A stretch of DNA of 64,000 bases, from NCBI RefSeq assembly GCF_037975245.1, contig NC_092577.1:25603398-25667397 (forward strand). The letters are read 5' to 3'. The stretch comes from Apostichopus japonicus. Lineage: Eukaryota > Echinodermata > Holothuroidea > Aspidochirotida > Stichopodidae. Positions 20,880 to 31,532 of the stretch are shown piece by piece (the first letter of the stretch is position 1; each line of letters opens with the position of its first letter). The notes below the pieces were generated by a model, which did no database searches, was not told the origin of the DNA, and saw only the letters and a list, made by a program, of their open reading frames with translations. The position numbers and the translations under genes were made by a program.

Positions 20880-21620
20880 AGAAACTGACAACCAGGAGCT
20901 CAAGCCGTAGGAATCTATGCAATCATGAGTGCATGTGTGTGTGCGTGTATGGGTATGTGACATGTGTGTGTGTGACACAAAGCTTGTAAGTAGGTTTTCT
21001 CGGCACTCAAAAAGTGGATTTGAGGTCATACTTAGTACAGAAGTTGCCCATCATTAGTAGACGATCTCTATTTATTTTGGTTCCAATATCATGAATATTT
21101 ATGAGTGGGCAGGGCTTAGAGCGAATTCTCTAAAATGTCAATATCTCGGCAACTGCATGTCCGATTTTGATCAAACTTGTTTTGATGGCATTGGTAGGTG
21201 GTTTGGTACGTTTGTGTGGTACGAAATTTCATCTGATGAAAATTCTGAAGGGGCGGGAACGTAATGCAATTTTGCTCATGACCAGACGTTATTTGTTTTT
21301 ACAAAAGTAGCCCCTGTTATTTGGTCATCTGTATAATCAGATTAAACATTCGTTTTTACAAACTGTTACTGTTCCATTAGACACGGTTTTCCATAACATG
21401 TAATACACTTCTTCATTTTGAAACTATATGCAAAAGACAGCTGTGTAAATCAAAAGTGAAACATATTCATGTACAAAGTTTTTTTACTGAAGTTATTCAC
21501 TACATATCATAATTTCAGTCTTATCAAACTATTTCCAAATAAATTATTTTATATTCCTTGCCAGAGGCTCAAAGAATCTATGCAATCATGATTGTGTGTC
21601 AGGATGTCCTCCTGTAGGTA
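20880..21620. repeat. Dispersed repeat bounded by AATCTATGCAATCATGA
   Basis: AATCTATGCAATCATGA occurs at 20911 and 21574 in direct orientation, the first followed by a GTGT-rich run. The interior has sentence-like motifs also found at 25915-27726 (AACTTG..TGATG, TCATGAATATT.ATGAG). The two are related in style. No protein is encoded. 21621-22574 shows no gene; short ORFs there have no domain. Confidence 0.4.
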
Positions 21621-22574
21621 TGAATACAGGTTCTACAAAACCTGTATTCTTGACTTCTGTTGAACATGCCATGTAACAATTCAGTAAATGTAAAATGAGT
21701 ATCTTAAGCAAGTGTACAACAATGAAACTTTCTACATACGGTTCGATTCGTAGCCTACCAGACAACGTCAGTAGTGACCTCATTCTGTTTATCAACACCA
21801 CCATTCAAAAATGCGGTGTTTACAGATTTCTGGTTATTACGTGCAGTATTCACATATACCTTTCATTATCTTGGGCAGTCTCAAGGAAGTAGTCTACCCC
21901 TATATTGTTTATTTATTGTTCCAGTAATCCAGTAATAAGAGAGGTTAAAATGAATTTTTCCACATGAAGCACAGCTATGGTCAAACTTCATATTTGGTGG
22001 ACAGGTCCACAATCAGTGGCGGCTGTGCATGATATTTATTCAGAGAGAACAAACCAGAGGGGGGCTTTTACCTTAACAACATATCATTTTATACTTTCCC
22101 AGTCTTCTCAACCGATTCTTTCCCCCAAAATAGTACTTATTTATCATGTGTGCTCCAAAAGTCACCTATATTTCAACTAAATAATTGATATCACCTTGCC
22201 GACATGTAATATCCAACACATTCCTGCCATTTAGTCTTTAGACAGACTATGACATTGTTATTGTTCTAAGTTTCTTTTTATATTCCTTTTACATCATTTG
22301 TTCTTCTTTATTTTTATGTTTATAGTTCTATCAGCCATTTCTAGAATAGTGTTGAAATAAAACGAGCCTATAAAACAAACAATTACGACTGTCTTTTCTG
22401 TATATTTTAATATGTTGAAAATGCTGAAAATTTGAGGTCAAATTACTAGACATTGTTGGATCAACATGAAACTTGGTACCTTTAGCCAACATTTCGTGCT
22501 GCAAAATGGGGAGGTCATTTTACTAGACATTCATTCATGCTTGAATAGAATCCTCAAATTTGATTGGTCTTATC

Positions 22575-22686
22575 GTGAGGTTATCTAACGAATAATCAAC
22601 GCTCTGTGTTTAATGCTATCGCTGGATGCACTCTGACTTCGCTTGTATTAAACCCAGAGCGTTGATTATTCTATATATAACCTCAC
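22575..22686. repeat. Palindromic fold-back element
   Basis: Arms of about 45 bp pair almost fully: GTGAGGTTAT, then AATAATCAACGCTCTG, then GTTTAAT on the left, answered on the right in inverse order to ATAACCTCAC at the end. It would form a long hairpin when single-stranded. The similar sentence AACATGAAACTTGGTAC lies on both sides (about 22463 and 22722), so it may sit inside another repeat. It is probably a MITE; the class is unknown. Confidence 0.6.
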
Positions 22687-23156
22687 TCTAGACAGTGAAA
22701 TAAATCCTAATTGTTAGATCAACATGAAACTTGGTACATAAGGTCATTGGAGCAAATTTGGTAATTATCATCAAAGTTCACGGGAAGTATATCTTATTAA
22801 CCACAGCAGCTATATTGACATGGTTTGCTATATAGTTGTAGGCTCATTTGCTCTGGAACAGGTGATTTGCATGGATACCGATGAAAAAAACACTGATAGC
22901 TCAATCATGCGAGACACTTGAGACCGATCACCTTGATTTATTTCTCAAGAAATGTTTCAATAGCATTTTACATCGGTGGAAATAATATAGATGGAGATAC
23001 AGCTGCATTGCTGCTCTTGTTTATCAACCAGTAATTAACTGTTTCGATTGACTGAATATCAACAATTAACTACCATTGACCAAACAGTCAACAGAAGCCC
23101 CATTTCTCGTAGGCCCAACAAGAAATTCAGTTGCTGACACTGTTCTCATTCAACGA

Positions 23157-23401
23157 CGCTGAGTTAGGTTCCAAAATGAGTCAATGTCGGTCAGCTTGCA
23201 CGCTTCCACGCGGTCGGGGTGCATGTCCAGCACCACCAGGTCGATCAGGCGTGCTTGGGACATGCTCGTCCGCAAAGAATTCTTCACAAAGCCGCGCTCG
23301 CATGAGCAGGAAGTTACTTGCAGGGTGAGAATTAGCTGGTAGGCACCAGCGACGTTTGGAAAATCCGCAACGACCATGAAAGAGGCGATTTCAAAAACCC
23401 T
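23157..23401 (-). pseudogene. hAT transposase C-terminal dimerisation fragment
   Basis: The minus-strand reading contains LILTLQVTSCSCERGFVKNS followed by LRTSMSQARLIDLVVLDMHP. The pattern with SCERGF...LR..MSQ.RL..L..L..H is the hAT C-terminal dimerisation signature, as in ZNF862- or ZMYM-like hAT relatives. No catalytic RNase-H part or termini are present. It is an isolated remnant. Confidence 0.7.
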
Positions 23402-23549
23402 TTTTTTTAGAAATTTTTTAGAAATAATAAAATTTCATAAAATTTTTATAACATTTTATAAAATTATACTTTTTTAATTTTTTTTATAAATAAGAACATT
23501 TTATGACACCTTTGACAAAATTGGGCCCCAATGGGCACGACATCACCGG

Positions 23550-24431
23550 TGCCTGGAGAGGTTGATGCTTTGCAAGCTCTCCAGGGTTGTAATACGTACG
23601 ATCTACGTTTTACCAGTGACGTGACCCGACAGAAGGGTGACACGTTTTGAGTGGTGTCGATGGTCGACAGTTACTCCATACGAACGTTCCGTATGGGTAA
23701 CTGTCATCCACGTAGGACTAGAGGTGCGTCAGGAACTTGTCGCAACTGTTTTAGATCGGTTTGGGGCTGTCAAAGCAGGACATTCCCTCCTTCCTCTTTA
23801 TTGCCGGGCATAAAGCTCACGTGCGTTATCCCGGTCAGCCCCGTACCTGCTTCAGGTGTGGGGAGACCGGGCACGAAGCCAAGGGCTGCCCAAACAAAAA
23901 GTGTGGGCGCTGCCTTCGTCTTGGGCATGATACCTCTGCTTGCCAAAGAGAAGTTGTGTGTTCACTCTGTGGAAAGGAGGGACATGTCTTTCGCGCTTGT
24001 CCCTCCTCTTATGTCTTTATGACAAAGAGTGGGGGTCAAGTAAAGTCCCTAAGTTCTGACGCACTTACTGCCTCGAAGGAAACTTCACGCAAGGAAGGGG
24101 AACCGGGTGAGGATTCACCTTCCGCACCTGGTTCACCCTCCCCCATTGTTGCAGTCGTTCCCCACACCGCATCCACCACACCGTGAAGGGGACACAGGGT
24201 CTCCACCAGCTTCCCCCATCAACTCGTCCAGTTCCGTCTCCAGTCCCGCGCCGGTATCGCCAGATCCGGAGGCTCTGTCTGACGGCGACTCCGGAGACTC
24301 GGTGATCATCGAGCCGAAGCGTGCCATTGGGACGAGCTGGTACGACGAGATGGGGGAACCCTCTTAAAAAAAGGTCGGCCTCAAGTGACGACTCGGACGA
24401 TGATATGTCGTCTAGGGCGCGCTTGAAGCTT
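23550..24431 (+). pseudogene. Element B ORF1 relic
   Basis: The three CCHC knuckles survive in one frame ([42 protein letters not shown]). The RRM-like part upstream is broken by frameshifts and lacks the segment between the region around 23770 and the start. The acidic linker is shortened and shifts frame near 24185 and 24360. Its end is deleted, so the stop now overlaps the ORF2 start as TAATG at 24431-24435. Confidence 0.75.
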
Positions 24432-24432
24432 A

Positions 24433-25389
24433 ATGGCCCATACACTTTCAGTTGCCACTTTGAACGTGAATGGCATGATGGATCATCGCAAGCGCAGTCG
24501 CATTTTCCAGTATTGTAAGTCAATGGAGATCGACTGCGTTTGCCTGCAAGAAACACACATTTTGGAAGAAAATGTCCCTCTATGGGCTTTTGAGTGGGGT
24601 GGTGGGCTGCATGCTTCGTTTGGTTCGTCTTCATCCTGTGGCACTGTCATCCTTCTGTCACCTCGTCAGGCGGGTTGTGCCACTAGGGTGGAGACGGATC
24701 ACGAGGGCCGATTGGTTTGCATTCTATTCAAGTATCCACAGGGTAACATCTCCCTTTGCACAGTGTATGCTCCCAATCGGCCTTCTGCTAGACGAGATTT
24801 TTTTAACACGCTGCCTTCCTTTGTTCCTGGTAGTGCACCATGTGTCATGGTCGGAGACTTAAACTGTGTCCCAGACTCTGGTCTTGACAGACTCGGGGCT
24901 TCTGTGTCTGCTAGTCCTGACGCTGGCATCACAGAACTGGGCAGTTTTACCTCTGCAAACCTTTTAGCCGATGTCTGGAGGCATATGCATCCATGTAGTA
25001 CGGGGTACACGTGGGTGAGGCCTAACAAGGAAGATGCCTTCAGGATAGATCGAGTGTATGCGCCCGTTAGTTTGAAATTTTCGGGTTGCGTGACACTGGG
25101 CTGTCCGCGCTCTGATCATGACACCGTTGTAGCACGGTTTGTTTTGCCTTCCATTTTCCCAATCGGGCGGGGCCTATTGAAGCTTAACTGTCAGATACTT
25201 GGCGAGGAAGAGTTCCGCCAAGGTTTCGAAACCAGGTACAAAGGATGGCAAACCTTGAAGCCGGCCTTTGCCTCTACATCCCAATGGTGGGATGATGTCA
25301 AGTTGCGCATCAAACGTTACGCAATTCAGTATTGCGTGACCCGCGCACGGCGGCGGAGAGAAAATTCTCAAAGCTGTGCGCGGAGGTGA
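24433..25389 (+). pseudogene. Element B ORF2 relic: apurinic endonuclease domain only
   Basis: It begins [20 protein letters not shown], nearly identical to ORF2 of the complete copy. The APE-type endonuclease motifs LQETH, VYAPN, VGDLNC and SDHD are all present (with L in place of F in GDFNC). The frame is lost at 25389 before any reverse transcriptase sequence. A short deletion follows near 25423. Confidence 0.8.
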
Positions 25390-25587
25390 AGTTTGGCGAC
25401 CCTTCGGCTGTCATCGCTTTGCGGACTAAAAGTACCACGGTAGGCTTTCATAATTTCTTCTGGTGATCACCAAAAACTATAGGCTTCTTGTACTCAAATT
25501 CAAATTGGGTCTTTTAACATGAATATCATATAAATTGTACCTGTGATGACTCGCTCATAGCAGTCAAAGGGTCTGTTTCTGATGTCC

Positions 25588-25676
25588 TCAGAGCATTGAC
25601 ACCATCTCTGGCCTGAAGGCCATTGCCTCTAAAACGGCCTCATAAACAGGGCTGTAATCAGCTGCTGGCCCTCCAC
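25588..25676 (-). CDS. Possible terminal exon
   Basis: The acceptor ATTTTATTTTAG precedes GTGGAGGG. It encodes GPAADYSPVYEAVLEAMAFR and PEMVSML, then TGA. The compact acidic helix and clean stop favour a real C-terminus. Confidence 0.45.
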
Positions 25677-28515
25677 CTAAAATAAAATGATATGAACAAT
25701 GTTTATCCAATTTGCATTTAATTATATGTCAAGAAAACCGTGATGGATGTGAGGTGCCAATAATTGCTATTTACCTGTTGTATGTTTTGCTCTTTGATAT
25801 TTTTTTGGCCAGAATCTTCAGTTCTGACCACTATTTCTTAAGCTCAGAGGCACTTTTCTGAGGCTCCCCCTGCAATCCTGATGGAATGTTCAGCTTTCTC
25901 CTAGTAGCTTTTTGGTTCCTTGCTAAAAGCAAAGGAACCTATGTATTCAGGTTGGCGTGTGTGTGTGTGTGACGCTTTAGCTTGTATGCACGATAACTCA
26001 ACAAGGGATTGACTGATCATGATCAAACTTGGTGGGTGGGTGGCCCATAGTGAGTAGATGAACCCTATTGTTTTTGGTGCCCACAAAGGTCACCAAAGGT
26101 CAGTTATGGTCCAAAAACCCAAAATACTAGAACTGCAATAACTCCCAGTGCCAATGTGCGACAAGGTTGATATTTTGGGACAAGTTGTGAACTGGTTAGG
26201 GGAACATTTTGAAACTTAACGGTCATGTGATCTGAGGTCACCAAAGGTCAATTAATGTTAAAAAACTAGTATTTTTGCGATAACTTGAGAACGAATTGTC
26301 CGTTAGGGTTGGGAGTTGCTTCAGTGTAATCCAATTGTCGACCCACATCTGGGTGACCCTTGACCTCAATTTGACCTCTGGTGACCTTTTCATGTTTTGG
26401 GGATTTTTACAGTTTTGATGCTATTTTCAGATGTCAAAGGTACCTTCCGATCATAAATATCGATAGGTTGACCCCCCCGTGTGACCTTTGTGTGCGAACT
26501 TATATGGGGTCAAAGTTTTCGGTCGAGAGTTAGGATGGCTGTACACACTTGTGTTGATTTTTGGAATCAGCAGATCAAACTACATTTGAAACCAAGGTCA
26601 AAAGGTCAAAGGTCACATTAGAAAAAATGTGCTTAGTTTGGGAGAAAACGGGCGAAAAAGAAAATGTTTGGTTTTGATACTAGATTTGGATATCAAAGGT
26701 ACCTTCCGATCAAAAATGTCAATGGGTTGACACACGGGTGACCTTTGTGTGTAGAGTTATACAAGGTCAAAGACATTTCAGACATTTAATGCAATAACTC
26801 CCAGTGCCAAGGTGTAACAAGGTTGATATTTTGGGACAAGTTGCAAATGGTATTTAGGAATATTTTCAAACTTAACGGTCGTGTGATCCGAGGTCATCAA
26901 AGGTCAATTGATGTTAAAAAACTAGTATTTTGGGTGAGAAAATGGGCAAAGAAAAAAATGTTTGAATTTTTAGTTTTGATGCTATATTCACGTCTCACCA
27001 ATCAAATATGTCAATAGGTTTACCCCAGGTGACCTTTGTGGGTTCAGTTATATGAGGTCAAAGTAAATTTTCAGACATTTAGTGCAATAATTCCCAGTTC
27101 CAAGGTGTGTCACGGTTGATATTTTGGGACAAGTTGACCCCCGTGTGACCTTCGTGTGCGAAGTTATACGAGGTCAAAGTTAAAAAATATTAATGAGGTC
27201 ACGTGTCAAACGTGAAAAACTCCCAAGTTGCAATAACTTGGCTACTATTTATTGGAATTTCGTCAAACTTGGTATGATGATATTGGTAGATAGTCTCCAC
27301 ACACTGATGTGTGTTGCAATTGATATCATGCATGTTTATAAGGGGGGCCTAGCATTATTTCGTTATGAAAAGTTTGTATGCACAATAACTCAACAAGGGA
27401 ATGACCAATCATTACCATACTGGTGAGTGGGTGGCCCATAGTAAGTAGATTAACCCTGTTGATTTTGGTGCTCATATCATGAATATTAATGAGGTCATGG
27501 GGTCAAACGTGAAATACTCCAAATTGCAATTACTTGGCTACTATTACTAGTCGGAATTTCGTCAAACTTGGTATGATGATGATGGTACTGATGTGTGTTG
27601 CAATTGATATCAGGGCTTAGCATTACTTTGGCAACAAAAGTTTGTGAGCATAAATTACTGTTGTTGTGTCAGGGCTTTGTTAGAAATTTCCCTATGAATG
27701 GAACTAATGAACAGCAGCAAGGAACCATGAAATGTTTTCATTCTGGTTTCTTTTAGTCTTCTACCTGTTGGATATGCATGGAGGTTAAAACACAATTCAG
27801 AAAGCCCAACAATAAGTCCTTCAGCTATAAAAAACAAGAACTTATAAATCTAAATTTTTATATTGCTTCTGGCATTCATTACAAAATTAGTTACTATGTT
27901 AGTTACAATATCACCTAAATTATGTAATGCTTTATTTTCCTAACAGATTTGAACTTAAACACATGAATTAATGTTTAATACTTATACTTTCTCAATAAAT
28001 TTCCACATGTCATATCCATTTTGTGCTATGTCAAGATTCCACTTCTCTTTATCCGTTTACATTATGACAGAGCATTAGGTGATATTACTGGCTATGTTTT
28101 CAACTTCAAATAGTGTCATTACGCACACACATACGGTACAATTTATATTCCAAACAGATACGCAGTATAGAACATATCCTCAAGTCCCACAATTCTGCTG
28201 AGTACATATTTTTGCTGCACAATGAAAGCATGCATGTATCTTAAAAAGGAAAACCATTGTATGTTTACTCAGACAACATCACACCTTTTGATTCATACTC
28301 TGCCAATACTAAATGCAAAATGTACTGATTGTATTCAATTGAAAAAAAAAAACAAGCTGCCAAATGATTAGTTTGATGTGCTTAGGCTTTTAAAAGTCTT
28401 ACCTTCCGTGAGCAATGTCCAGCTCGACCAAACAATTTGTCGCGATTTTCTTTGACAAACTGGCAAACAATAAACATTTCTTGCTGGGAAAAATTGTTCT
28501 TCCTGCATTTTTTTT
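25588..28515 (-). CDS. Tentative minus-strand gene, three exons
   Basis: Three splice-bounded segments can be joined on the minus strand: 28515-28403, 27829-27770 and 25676-25588. The last two join cleanly in phase 1 (HAYPTG then GGPAADYSPVYEAVLE) and stop TGA at 25590-25588 after FRPEMVSML. The first segment read in one frame gives a Myb/SANT-like NNFSQQEMFIVCQFVKENRD stretch ending in phase 0. Read in another frame from ATG (MQEEQFFPARN) it ends in phase 1 and fits the next exon. Both cannot be right, so an exon may be missing. SANT-like proteins of this kind often accompany Harbinger elements or act in transcription; the identity here is open. Confidence 0.4.
25915..27726. repeat. Long dispersed repeat, AGGTCA-rich, ends GGTTCCTTGCT/AGCAAGGAACC
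   Basis: GGTTCCTTGCT at the left is mirrored by AGCAAGGAACC at 27716-27726, suggesting inverted termini. Internally several long sentences recur with drift: GCAATAACTCCCAGTGCCAA, GTTGATATTTTGGGACAAGT, TACCTTCCGATCA and GGTGACCTTTGTGTG. AGGTCA/TGACCT hexamers occur dozens of times. There is no coding potential. It sits in an intron of the tentative minus-strand gene. Confidence 0.55.
27770..27829 (-). CDS. Possible internal exon
   Basis: It runs from the acceptor TTTTTTATAG to the donor ACAG|GTAGAA and encodes EGLIVGLSELCFNLHAYPTG. Exact phase match to the exon at 25676-25588 supports it. Confidence 0.4.
28403..28515 (-). CDS. Possible SANT/Myb-like exon
   Basis: Donor GGAAG|GTAAGA. The frame with KKCRKNNFSQQEMFIVCQFV then KENRDKLFGRAGHCSRK has the aromatic and acidic spacing of a SANT/Myb-like first helix and looks more protein-like than the alternative ATG frame. 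The acceptor (TTTAAAG) is weak. Confidence 0.4.
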
Positions 28516-31380
28516 CTTTAAAGTTAGACTAGGAAAAATATGAAAAAATAGTTACTGTGAAAATTGTCAAGTTATCATTAACGACTCAAGAACATTGTTC
28601 TCTAAACTTAACGAGCCAGCCTTGCTAATACAAGGCTAAACCCCATGACCTCTATTTTGAGTTCCAACAGTCAATGGGTATAGGCTAGCAGCACACACAG
28701 CTGCTCATCCCATTGAACAGCTTTAATTGTAATAACTTCCCAAGCCAGGTCCCTTGAAATATGATCACTTAAAACGTGTTTGTACTTAATAGTACAGTCC
28801 CAGCCCAACTTAGCTACTCTGGCCTTGGCTTAGTGGGCAGATAAAGTTGCTTGCCTTGTGTGCAGCTAGCAAGGAAGGTCTATAATCACAAAAACCCTGT
28901 TTACCTGCAGTGTTGCCTTTCAAAATGACGACTTCCTATTTAACAATGCTTTAGGCCTGGACTGAAACAATCCAAAATCAATCATTTTACATCACTAAGG
29001 ATGTAAACTCCCGGTCAGCTCAAGTTCAGCCAAAAGAAACATAGGGTATACAAATCATACGTTAGTGTGTGTAGGTTAGGCCCTGTAGGGCTAGGCTAAT
29101 ACTGCTTTTATTTTTCTTAAATTAGGCTAGTTAGGCCTTAGTCGGAAGCAAGGTGACTTTCACTTTTGTTCAGAGTTAAGGCTTTGAGGGGTGGAAGTGC
29201 AATAACTAAACCTCTCTCTTTAGTCTTAGACTTCATACAAAGTTCCTGTGTACGAAATTGTGACAATTTATCAAAATCAGTCACTGATCCCACTGGTAAT
29301 CATTAGCCGGGTGCCGTTATAGGCCTAAGTATACTGTATAGTATTGTAGTACTAAGCCTAAGTCGTCCGTGTAATAATACAGGCGTATACTTATGAAGTT
29401 TATCCTTTATACAGTAGCCATTGCTTATATAACTTTGTGCTGCTGATAGGTCTAAACTTTTGTAAAGATGTAGGCAGGCCTAACGTTGTCCCGGGTATTG
29501 ATCTAGGCTCTAGTACATAGCCTACATATAACACTGACTGCCTGTATTAAACTACTTTAACGTACGCAAAGAGTACCAAGTTGGCAGATAAAATGCGGTC
29601 AACGGACGATCTTTCAATGTTTGTGAGTCGTAACACACAACGAACCAATGCAATAAAACATGGCAAATGTCAGTCTTGTAATGATTGTGGTTAAATGTTT
29701 ATTCTGACACATTTATCTGATATTTACTCACCATTTTGATGACACATAATGCGCCGACAGGTTGTTCGCTGTGTCAAAACTTCGGAGACACAAGTGGATT
29801 TGAGGTCACAAAAGGTCAAAGTAGCCTCGTCCACGAACCATTTCTTAATAAAAATCAAGCGTAGCTTAAGTTTGATTTTGTGGAACACTACTTAACGATC
29901 GAACTTACGCTACGATCTATCGGATAAGAATCAAACTTAAAGCAGCATTTTGCGTTTGGTCGCCGTTTTCTACTTTTTGACATGTCCATCGAGTTTTTTA
30001 CATATATCAATCACAAAACAGCAAACTAAGATATTAGCCAAGTTTTTCCCTGCCAACAACGTTAATTGGCGAGTAATTAATGATTTTTGCAGATAATGAG
30101 AACAGTGTCCACGACAAATTCCACAGTTACAATTAATCGCATAGTTTCCCCAAACCCACTAGTTTGAATTCAACCAATCAGAGATTCAGGTTTAGTTATG
30201 AGCCGTTGCTATAAATAGATTCAAGACTGCGTTGGTACAACGTGGGAGTTATTATGGAACTCTCTGGTGCAACTGCCATATAGACTGTACACAAATCAAG
30301 CACGGTGTTGTATTTCGTAGGCCTATTGGTCAATGAAGTTCGTAGTGTTTAAATATTCATATTTATGGGCGAGGTTTATTTGGATCCCAACGGAAAATAT
30401 CTTGGAGAAAAACAAAGTTAGCCAATTTTTCGACTTTTATGCCACCATTTGAAGTAAGATTTTAATAGATAAGCTAGTTATGTATGTCGTTATGGCATAG
30501 TGGAGTCAGGTGAGGTTGAGAAAATCATAGAAAAGGACGCAAAATACTGCTTTATAGGATTGGTTGAGGTGTTTAACATGTCTATTTTGTATGAAAGAGC
30601 ACAAAAAGACAAAAAGAAAAGTGAAGAAACTACCATGATAGCATGCTCTGTTAAGGAGATATGACACTTTGAAGATATCAAAATTTCTTTGAAAACGACT
30701 CGTGTAGAAAGACTTACTGTGAGGGTGTGACGTCACATCCTCACTTCCTTAACATTTTTGAATATCTTTCTTTGATAATTGACATTTTTTAACACATTTG
30801 AAATAAATATAATGAAATTTTTTTCAGATGTTTAATCTCAAATACTTCTTTTGACAAATATGAGATCTCCTGACATATCTTTTGGTTGAAAGTCATGAAA
30901 TCTCACAAAATATTTACATATTTGAGGATGTGACATCACAGCTTTCAGCAGTTTCTATACAATCTGATAAAACTTTACACTTGAATATCTCTTAGTCTAA
31001 GTTAGTCTTTGTGTCATTAATGGTTACTCGTCATGGTTTGTGACTACCGAACAGTATTCTGAATTATGTCGTATTTGGCGTTCTAAGTTAGTCTTTGTGT
31101 CATTAATGGTTACTCGTCATGGTTTGTGACTACCGAACAGTATTCTGAATTATGTCGTATTTGGCGTTCCATACTTGGGGTATAAATCACATGACTGCAC
31201 GGTAATAACAAAACTGTGACTCAAATCTTGCCAAATTGATCTTACGTTAGTATACAGTACAATACATGCACACATACGTACGATTGTCCTGTAGGAAAGA
31301 CTAAGTAGAGTGCAGTAGGACGTATAGTATCAGCCCTAGGACTGAAAAGAAGACACTTAAACCCAGACATTTGCGTGATA
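28516..31380. other. Intergenic region between the tentative minus-strand gene and ATP6V1H
   Basis: I see no supported gene. It holds TAGGCC-rich words at 29050-29540, a TATAAATA at about 30211-30218 without a mapped start, and an AGGTCA direct repeat at about 29809-29822. A divergent promoter here is plausible given the gene orientations but is not shown by the sequence. Confidence 0.4.
30996..31167. repeat. 86-bp perfect or near-perfect tandem duplication
   Basis: The block starting TCTAAGTTAGTCTTTGTGTC and ending TATTTGGCGT occurs twice in a row (30996-31081 and 31082-31167). It ends about 210 bp upstream of the ATP6V1H start codon, so it may lie in the promoter or 5' UTR. Confidence 0.9.
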
Positions 31381-31532
31381 ATGTCCGGAATATACGAACA
31401 CTTGCAGAATGAAACTGAGCCCAACGGTCGTGGCTTGGTTCCCAGACCTGCAGATTTGCCGCCTTTGAATCTTTTCGAGCGAGAAGCGAGTGGTGTGCGG
31501 AATCACACAGTTAACTGGCAGTCCTATGTTCA
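31381..31532 (+). CDS. ATP6V1H: ATP6V1H coding exon 1
   Basis: The ATG at 31381 ([11 protein letters not shown]) is the first in frame after a stop at 31306-31308. It ends TCCTATGTTCA|GTATGTC in phase 2. The conserved part is [11 protein letters not shown]. Of its 50 complete codons only the last dozen are conserved in the family. A GTG two codons upstream is in frame but is not the likely start. Confidence 0.85.

Larger units (their letters stand above)
23548..25440 (+). mobile_element. Decayed element B fragment
   Basis: It matches the complete element B at 46473-51444 from the PGEVDALQ region of ORF1 into the N-terminal third of ORF2, in the opposite orientation. Both ends are truncated and internal deletions are present. 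It stops near AAAAGTACCACGGT at 25430-25441. No target-site duplication was recognised. Confidence 0.8.
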
